A stretch of 64,000 nucleotides of DNA from NCBI GenBank assembly GCA_963576565.1, contig OY755044.1, positions 56,534,108-56,598,107 on the forward strand. The letters are read 5' to 3'. The translations under genes were made by a program, and so were the position numbers. A model generated the notes under the pieces. The model searched no databases and was not told the DNA's origin. It saw only the letters and a list, made by a program, of their open reading frames with translations. Shown piece after piece: positions 58,281 to 64,000 of this stretch (position 1 is its first letter; every line of letters begins with the position of its first letter). This stretch comes from Aspidapion aeneum (lineage: Eukaryota; Arthropoda; Insecta; Coleoptera; Brentidae).

Positions 58281-59737
58281 TTTTTGTTCTTTTTGGTCAC
58301 GGATTCTTTTTAGTCACGGATCCTAAACTGTAACGTTTTAAATATATTTCGCAAAACAATAATAATGGGATATTACCTTCAAATGCAGTGGATAAAAGTG
58401 AATTTGATTTTTTTCTAAAAGAAATTGGTTTTTAGCATGAGCGAGGCCCAAAGGAAAGTTAGGTATAGTTTTTGCAAAGTCAGTTGAACAAAGGTTAAAG
58501 CCGACCATTGGCATATCCTTTAAAGAAAGTGACATGGGCGGCGGTAGATATACTCATGAAAATTATTTCATTTAATTATGGCGTAAACTAAAGAAATAAA
58601 AATAGATAATAAAACTTTCTATTCCTACACCTACAGAAACGACACTGATTTATTTTCTAACTCTGCATACTGCCGACTAAAGGGGTCCAGAAACCAAAAC
58701 CTGAAAGCAATTAAAAGCGGATCTCAAAAAAATCTGCCAATCAGGTATGTTTTATCCACCTGTGCTGGGTCGGTCAGAAAACACAAACTTTGTGCTCGGA
58801 CCGCAAAGAGTCGCGCCTTTTCTCTGTCGGTAGGGTTGAAATTATACCAGGAAGTTTTTATATGAATATGCATAACTTTTGAAGGGCAGATTGAAGAAAA
58901 ATTTCATGAAATCGATAGAACCCCGTATTAGGAGCATTTCAGGTGACTTTGCAAAAACTATAACTCTCCAATTGAATTTTTTAAATTATAAGATTTGACG
59001 ATTTTTCAAAAACTATGTAGATTTTTGCAGCCACAATACTAAATCGAAATTTTTGCCCTTTCACTTTTTTGCAGTTCCTAAGCCGCTATCTTTTTAAGAA
59101 AAGAACGATATATTGGTCGATGAGATTAGGAAAAGCAAGTAGCTCTTCAGTGGCGTCCGTAAATTGGGATTATTTCGAAAAGACATGTTTATTTTAGGTT
59201 TTATAAAATTTACTAAAAAATTAAACTTTTTTTATTGTAGAATATATAATTTCCTTATAAAAGCTTTAATATAATGTGGGGTTTATTTCACAGGTAAGCC
59301 TACAGGGGCGTACTTATAAATATAAATTTTCAACAGTAACCAAAATAATCAATTTATATTACATATTTTGTCTATTTAAAAAAAAAACTACTTTTTACCT
59401 TATTATATACAACAGCCCTTTGTTTTCAAAAAAAATTCTATAAAAAAATGTTTTGGTAATTTTTGACAGTGACCCAAATATACGGACATCAAAATCCTTT
59501 ACGTTTTAAATATATTTCGCAATATATTTCGCGAAATATTTAAGAAAACTTTTCCAAACCAGTAAAAACTTTTCATTTTAAAATGTATATTGGAGAACTT
59601 ATTAAATTATTTTTCCATGGGCATAGTGTATAAAGCATACAGTATTGCAAGCATTATTTTTCATTTCTCTTACCAATATCGTAAGATGAGATTTATATAC
59701 CGTCTCTAACTTTACAAAGGTGTTACATTGACCATGC

Positions 59738-59785
59738 AGTGTTCTGAAGAGTCCTTAAAGCACGAAACAGTTAACTGTCAACACT
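59738..59785 (+). ncRNA. hammerhead ribozyme (type I), macrorepeat U5
   Basis: AGTGTT, CTGAAGA, GTCC-TTAAA-GCAC, GAAA, CAGTTAACTG, TC, AACACT. Same quality as the U4 copy: intact core and stem I, one mismatch in stem II, palindromic stem III. It stands 0.5 kb before the satellite array. Confidence 0.65.
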
Positions 59786-60410
59786 TAATAGGTGGTCATT
59801 AGATCTTGGACCCCCGTTTCGGGTTTTTTGTTTTTTCCTATAGTTTTGTCATAGTTCCTATCAGTCTGCAAGGCATCTTTTTAGACTATATTGTGTATCC
59901 ATTTGGATACGCAAGCCTTCAGATTGGATACCCAATAAACAGGAAATGGATACCTACTTTTGGGCCTTGGTCTTTTATAAAATATAATTAAAATATGATA
60001 CCTAAAATACAGGGTGTAATTTAAATGATGAACCAATCTTTAAGAGATGGTGCGGAAGGTCCAAAGCAGACAAAAAGTTCAAATAACTTTTGGCCAAGTT
60101 ATAGCATTTTTTATGTTGGGAAAGTAGGGAAAAACGATGAATTTTTAAAATATCAAGTTGAACAACGTTGCTTTTTTCCAAGGAAATATAGATAGGTTAC
60201 AGTGTGGCCAAATAATCTTTGGAATAGGTATAAATTTCTCAATTCTTTTAAGAATTAATAAACGTGAAATTTCATACCCGTGAATTTAAAAATCAAACAA
60301 GTTTCATGGCTAATCGGGTAAAAAGGAGTTTTTTGTTTCCCTTATGTTTTTCCGTGGGTAGCTTGAAAGCTTAACCTCACGGGGGTCCAAGATCTAATGG
60401 ACACCTAATA

Positions 60411-60458
60411 AGTGTTGACAGTTAACCGTTTCGTCCTTATGGGACTCCTCAGAACACT
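60411..60458 (-). ncRNA. hammerhead ribozyme (type I), satellite S1
   Basis: Minus strand: AGTGTT, CTGAGGA, GTCC-CATAA-GGAC, GAAA, CGGTTAACTG, TC, AACACT. All consensus core bases are present. Stem I has 6 bp, stem II 4 bp with a 5-nt loop, and stem III 4 bp (one G:U) with a 2-nt loop. Predicted cleavage follows GTC. Confidence 0.85.
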
Positions 60459-60924
60459 GCTGGTCAAGTGACAAATCTTGCGAAGTTAATCAGACGGTTT
60501 TGTCTCTAATTAAATGTAATTAGTGAGCGAACTATAGCAAGAGGCGCCATCTACCGAGATACGAGAGAAACAAAATACCAAAAGCAGGGAAAAACACTGC
60601 TATACAATATCGATCAATGAAAAGATCGAATGCAAATAAAAGAAAACAACTATAGTCCGTGACCTACGACAGCTCTTTGTCTTTTCAGGCCGGATCAACG
60701 CATTTTGCATTTTTACCCGTCATCAAGACAGTGAGCGTCAATCAACGGAATTTTTAAGCCAAATAATACTAACAAACGTGAAATTTTATACCCGTGAATT
60801 TAAAAATCAAACAAGTTTCATGGCTAATCGGGCAAAAAGGAGTTTTTTGTTTCCCTTATATTTTTCTGTGGGTAGCTTGAAAGCTTAACCTCACGGGGGT
60901 CCAAGATCTAATGGACACCTAATA

Positions 60925-60972
60925 AGTGTTGACAGTTAACCGTTTCGTCCTTATGGGACTCCTCAGGACACT
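60925..60972 (-). ncRNA. hammerhead ribozyme (type I), satellite S2
   Basis: As S1, but the stem I strand is AGTGTC, losing the base pair next to the core. The catalytic core, stem II and stem III are intact. Activity is expected to be reduced. Confidence 0.75.
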
Positions 60973-61697
60973 GCTGGTCAAGTGACAAATCTTGCGAAGT
61001 TAATCAGACGGTTTTGTCTCTAATTAAATGTAATTAGTGAGCGAACTATAGCAAGAGGCGCCATCTACCGAGATACGAGAGAAACAAAAACCAAAAGCAG
61101 GGAAAAACACTGCTATACAATATCGATCAATGAAAAGATCGAATGCAAATAAAAGAAAACAACTATAGTCCGTGACCTACGACAGCTCTTTGTCTTTTCA
61201 GGCCGGATCAACGCATTTTGCATTTTTACCCGTCATCAAGATAGTGAGCGTCAATCAACGTCATTTTTAAGCCAAATAATACTAACAAACGTGAAATTTC
61301 ATACCCGTGAATTTAAAAATCAAACAAGTTTCATGGCTAATCGGGCAAAAAGGAGTTTTTTGTTTCCCTTATATTTTTCCGTGTTAGTATTATTTGGCTT
61401 AAAAATTCCGTTGATTGACGCTCACTGTCTTGATGACGGGTAAAAATGCAAAATGCGTTGATCCGGCCTGAAAAGACAAAGAGCTGTCGTAGGTCACGGA
61501 CTATAGTTGTTTTCTTTTATTTGCATTCGATCTTTTCATTGATCGATATTGTATAGCAGTGTTTTTCCCTGCTTTTGGTTTTTTGTTTCTCTCGTATCTC
61601 GGTAGATGGCGCCTCTTGCTATAGTTCGCTCACTAATTACATTTAATTAGAGACAAAACCGTCTGATTAACTTCGCAAGATTTGTCACTTGACCAGC

Positions 61698-61745
61698 AGT
61701 GTTCTGAGGAGTCCCATAAGGACGAAACGGTTAACTGTCAACACT
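61698..61745 (+). ncRNA. hammerhead ribozyme (type I), satellite S4
   Basis: Identical 48-nt block to S1, on the plus strand, at monomer position 316-363. Intact core and stems. Confidence 0.85.
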
Positions 61746-62210
61746 TATTAGGTGTCCATTAGATCTTGGACCCCCGTGAGGTTAAGCTTTCAAGCTACCC
61801 ACGGAAAAATATAAGGAAAACAAAAAACTCCTTTTTGCCCGATTAGCCATGAAACTTGTTTGATTTTTAAATTCACGGGTATGAAATTTCACGTTTGTTA
61901 GTATTATTTGGCTTAAAAATTCCGTTGATTGACGCTCACTGTCTTGATGACGGGTAAAAATGCAAAATGCGTTGATACGGCCTGAAAAGACAAAGAGCTG
62001 TCGTAGGTCACGGACTATAGTTGTTTTCTTTTATTTGCATTCGATCTTTTCATTGATCGATATTGTATGGCAGTGTTTTCCCTGCTTTTGGTTTTTTGTT
62101 TCTCTCGTATCTCGGTAGATGGCGCCTCTTGCTATAGTTCACTCACTAATTACATTTAATTAGAGACAAAACCGTCTGACTAACTTCGCAAGATTTGTCA
62201 CTTGACCAGC

Positions 62211-62258
62211 AGTGTTCTGAGGAGTCCCATAAGGACGAAACGGTTAACTGTCAACACT
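62211..62258 (+). ncRNA. hammerhead ribozyme (type I), satellite S5
   Basis: Intact block identical to S4, 513 bp downstream of it. RNA read through S4 and S5 would be cut to monomer length. Confidence 0.85.
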
Positions 62259-62725
62259 TATTAGGTGTCCATTAGATCTTGGACCCCCGTGAGGTTAAGC
62301 TTTCAAGCTACCCACGGAAAAATATAAGGGAAACAAAAAACTCCTTTTTGGTCCGATTAGCCATGAAACTTGTTTGATTTTTAAATTCACGGGTATGAAA
62401 TTTCACGTTTGTTAGTATTATTTGGCTTAAAAATTCCGTTGATTGACGCTCACTGTCTTGATGACGGGTAAAAATGCAAAATGCGTTGATCCGGCCTGAA
62501 AAGACAAAGAGCTGTCGTAGGTCACGGACTATAGTTGTTTTCTTTTATTTGCATTCGATCTTTTCATTGATCGATATTGTATAGCAGTGTTTTTCCCTAC
62601 TTTTGGTTTTTTGTTTCTCTCGTATCTCGGTAGATGGCGCCTCTTGCTATAGTTCGCTCACTAATTACATTTAATTAGAGACAAAACCGTCTGATTAACT
62701 TCACAAGATTTGTCACTTCACCAGC

Positions 62726-62773
62726 AGTGTTCTGAGGAGTCCCATAAGGACGAAACGGTTAACTGTCAACACT
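62726..62773 (+). ncRNA. hammerhead ribozyme (type I), satellite S6
   Basis: Intact block, 515 bp after S5. The monomer is cut off about 70 bp further on. Confidence 0.85.
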
Positions 62774-62981
62774 TATTAAGTGTCCATTAGATCTTGGACC
62801 CCCGTGAGGTTAAGCTTTCAAGCTACCCACGGAAAAATATAAGTGTTTTTCCCTGCTTTTGGTTTTTTGTTTCTCTCGTATCTCGGTAGATGGCGCCTCT
62901 TGCTATAGTTCGCTCACTAATTACATTTAATTAGAGACAAAACCGTCTGATTAACTTTGCAAGATTTGTCACTTGACCAGC

Positions 62982-63007
62982 AGTGTTCTGAGGAGTCCCA
63001 TAAGGAC
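62982..63007 (+). ncRNA. truncated hammerhead at array edge, satellite S7
   Basis: AGTGTT, CTGAGGA and stem II GTCC-CATAA-GGAC are present. The sequence then leaves the satellite exactly before GAAA (next bases TGTAACG). This is a half ribozyme at the array boundary. Confidence 0.8.
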
Positions 63008-64000
63008 TGTAACGTGTCATTTTTACGTTTAAGGCAACGTTACATATTTGTTTATTCAGGTAAATAATCAAGGCTCTTTACTCGTCTTTCTGTACACAAA
63101 TTAAGGGTATTTTATAGAGCTAGGTTTGGAGGTTATATAGTGTCCAAAAAGTTACCTTATAAAGGAGACATTCCATCGAATTACTGTGGACACTACGCAC
63201 ATCGCATTATCTGGACATCGTAATTGGAATTTAGGATCACAGGTTTCGGGAAAATCACATAAAAACTTTTGATTGTTTTGTTTATCTGAAATTTCATAGT
63301 TTTCGTTGACGGTCAAGACAATAAACAGCGATTCTGCTGGGGAATGGCGGCGTTGCCGCATCACGAATGGTTTAAGTAACAAGAAGGAAACATTCATTCC
63401 CTTACGTTTATTTTCGAGGATATTGGGACAATCCGAACCTCATAGCTAGTTGTGATAGCACGAAAACATATTTAGGTCCACGGTTTGACCAGTAACAACT
63501 GAGGCTCCGCCCACTTTGATATCTTTATTAATTTGATAAGGAGAAGATAAAATAAATACGAGTTATGCACTTTCGTAAATGGAAGATAAACGAGGAATAA
63601 AAACCAGGACTAAAGGAATAAACAAAATCGTATTTTTATATTATATAAATTTATATATAATCATAGTTAAATGAAGTTAATAACTAGCTCAGTTAGTCGG
63701 ATTAAAGGGTTTGTAGGGCTGGCTAGTGGTGAGCAAACTTAACATCTGAACACTCTTGTGCCGAGTTTGAGCAGTAGTTCAATGGGTATTTTTAGGTTCA
63801 AGATCAGAAACAACTTTATTAATGTAGAAATGTTTTACAAGAATGGCGTCAAACCATATGAATCTTAGAGAAAACATATATAAAGAACAAAGGAAACTTT
63901 TGACTAAAACTCTAACTAAAATACAACTAAATTCTACACTTAGTATAGCTTTACTCATATGGGAATTGGTTGAGTGTTCGAATATTCCTGGGTTTGATGC
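63008..64000. other. single-copy region, no secure gene
   Basis: No repeat of this window recurs here. Apart from the exon candidate at 63156-63345, nothing coding is recognised. Confidence 0.5.
63156..63345 (-). CDS. possible exon of a cysteine-bearing protein (weak)
   Basis: The minus-strand reading includes NQKFLCDFPETCDPKFQL and RCPDNAMCVVS: four cysteines spaced like a small extracellular module. The stretch is preceded by an acceptor-like CCATTCCCCAG (about 63338-63348) and followed by a donor-like ATAAGGTAACT (about 63146-63156). No domain can be named with confidence; the cysteine pattern is only vaguely LDL-receptor-like. It may be chance. Confidence 0.25.

Larger units (their letters stand above)
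55984..60260. repeat. macrorepeat unit U5 (type B), truncated
   Basis: Begins with the TATCGCGCTCGAATTTTGAC block and follows type-B wording up to CAATTCTTTTAAGAATTAATA, where the 513-bp satellite array starts. A deletion joins CTTGGACCCCCGT to TTCGGGTTTTTTG at about 59818. It has neither RTE nor jockey insertions. It provides the empty sites for the CR1/jockey-like (about 57781-57805) and BEL (about 59637) insertions of U4. Confidence 0.85.
60261..63007. repeat. 513-bp hammerhead satellite, head-to-head array
   Basis: Monomers: S1 60261-60773 and S2 60774-61286 (minus), S3 61287-61382 (minus, 96 bp), then inverted S4 61383-61895 and S5 about 61896-62409 (plus), S6 about 62410-62842 (plus, cut short), S7 62843-63007 (plus, fragment). 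Period is 513-515 bp with few differences between copies. The orientation switch at 61382/61383 joins different phases of the monomer. The region around ATTAGATCTTGGACCCCCGT and the ribozyme is homologous to the macrorepeat module. No coding capacity. Confidence 0.95.

Noticed and set aside
61437..61475. CTTGATGACGGG as a second hammerhead core in the satellite
   Set aside because: No GAAA at a suitable distance and no flanking stems.

Overview
The window reads as repeat-dominated heterochromatin-like DNA from an insect; the order is not resolvable from this sequence. The evidence is the mix of elements: a BEL/Pao LTR retrotransposon, jockey-, RTE-, CR1/jockey- and I/R1-group non-LTR retrotransposons, a DD41D Tc1/mariner transposase, a pipsqueak/Tigger-type transposase, foldback elements, and a hammerhead-ribozyme satellite. 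The DNA is strongly AT-rich. I see no intact host gene, no tRNA or rRNA, and at most one doubtful host exon (63.15-63.4 kb).

Layout. 1-2.8 kb: decayed Tigger/pogo-like DNA transposon on the minus strand. 2.8-4.8 kb: no gene, but a hammerhead-like fold near 3.36 kb. 4.86-6.51 kb: 5'-truncated I/R1-group retrotransposon with a 13-bp target-site duplication (TSD) and a telomere-like CCTAA 3' tail. 7.8-9.7 kb: two copies of a short terminal-inverted-repeat element. 9.87-13.33 kb: two foldback elements whose arms are arrays of short tandem repeats; one has a perfect 9-bp TSD. 13.6-15.1 kb: a 26-bp minisatellite, a decayed foldback-like array and a 185-bp MITE.

15.4-60.3 kb: a tandem array of a macrorepeat, basic length about 7-8 kb, with five units (U1-U5). 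Units come in two types, A (U1, U3) and B (U2, U4, U5), so part of the array has an A-B-A-B order. Every unit holds one or two modules bounded by inverted repeats of about 60 bp and containing a hammerhead ribozyme core in varying states of decay. Unit junctions carry clusters of GCGAAGC hairpins. Later insertions sit inside the units and can be dated against each other because sister units keep the empty sites: an RTE element in U1-U3 (absent from U4), a 200-bp hAT-type MITE and a 1.5-kb repeat in U1, a CR1/jockey-like element, a full-length but dead BEL/Pao element and two short jockey tails in U4.

60.26-63.01 kb: a head-to-head array of a 513-bp satellite. Each complete monomer encodes a 48-nt type I hammerhead ribozyme with an intact core, and the monomer is homologous to the hammerhead module of the macrorepeat. 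The ribozyme-bearing module, found both as a simple satellite and embedded in a macrosatellite, is the most notable system here. 63.0-64 kb is single-copy within the window and holds only a weak exon candidate.
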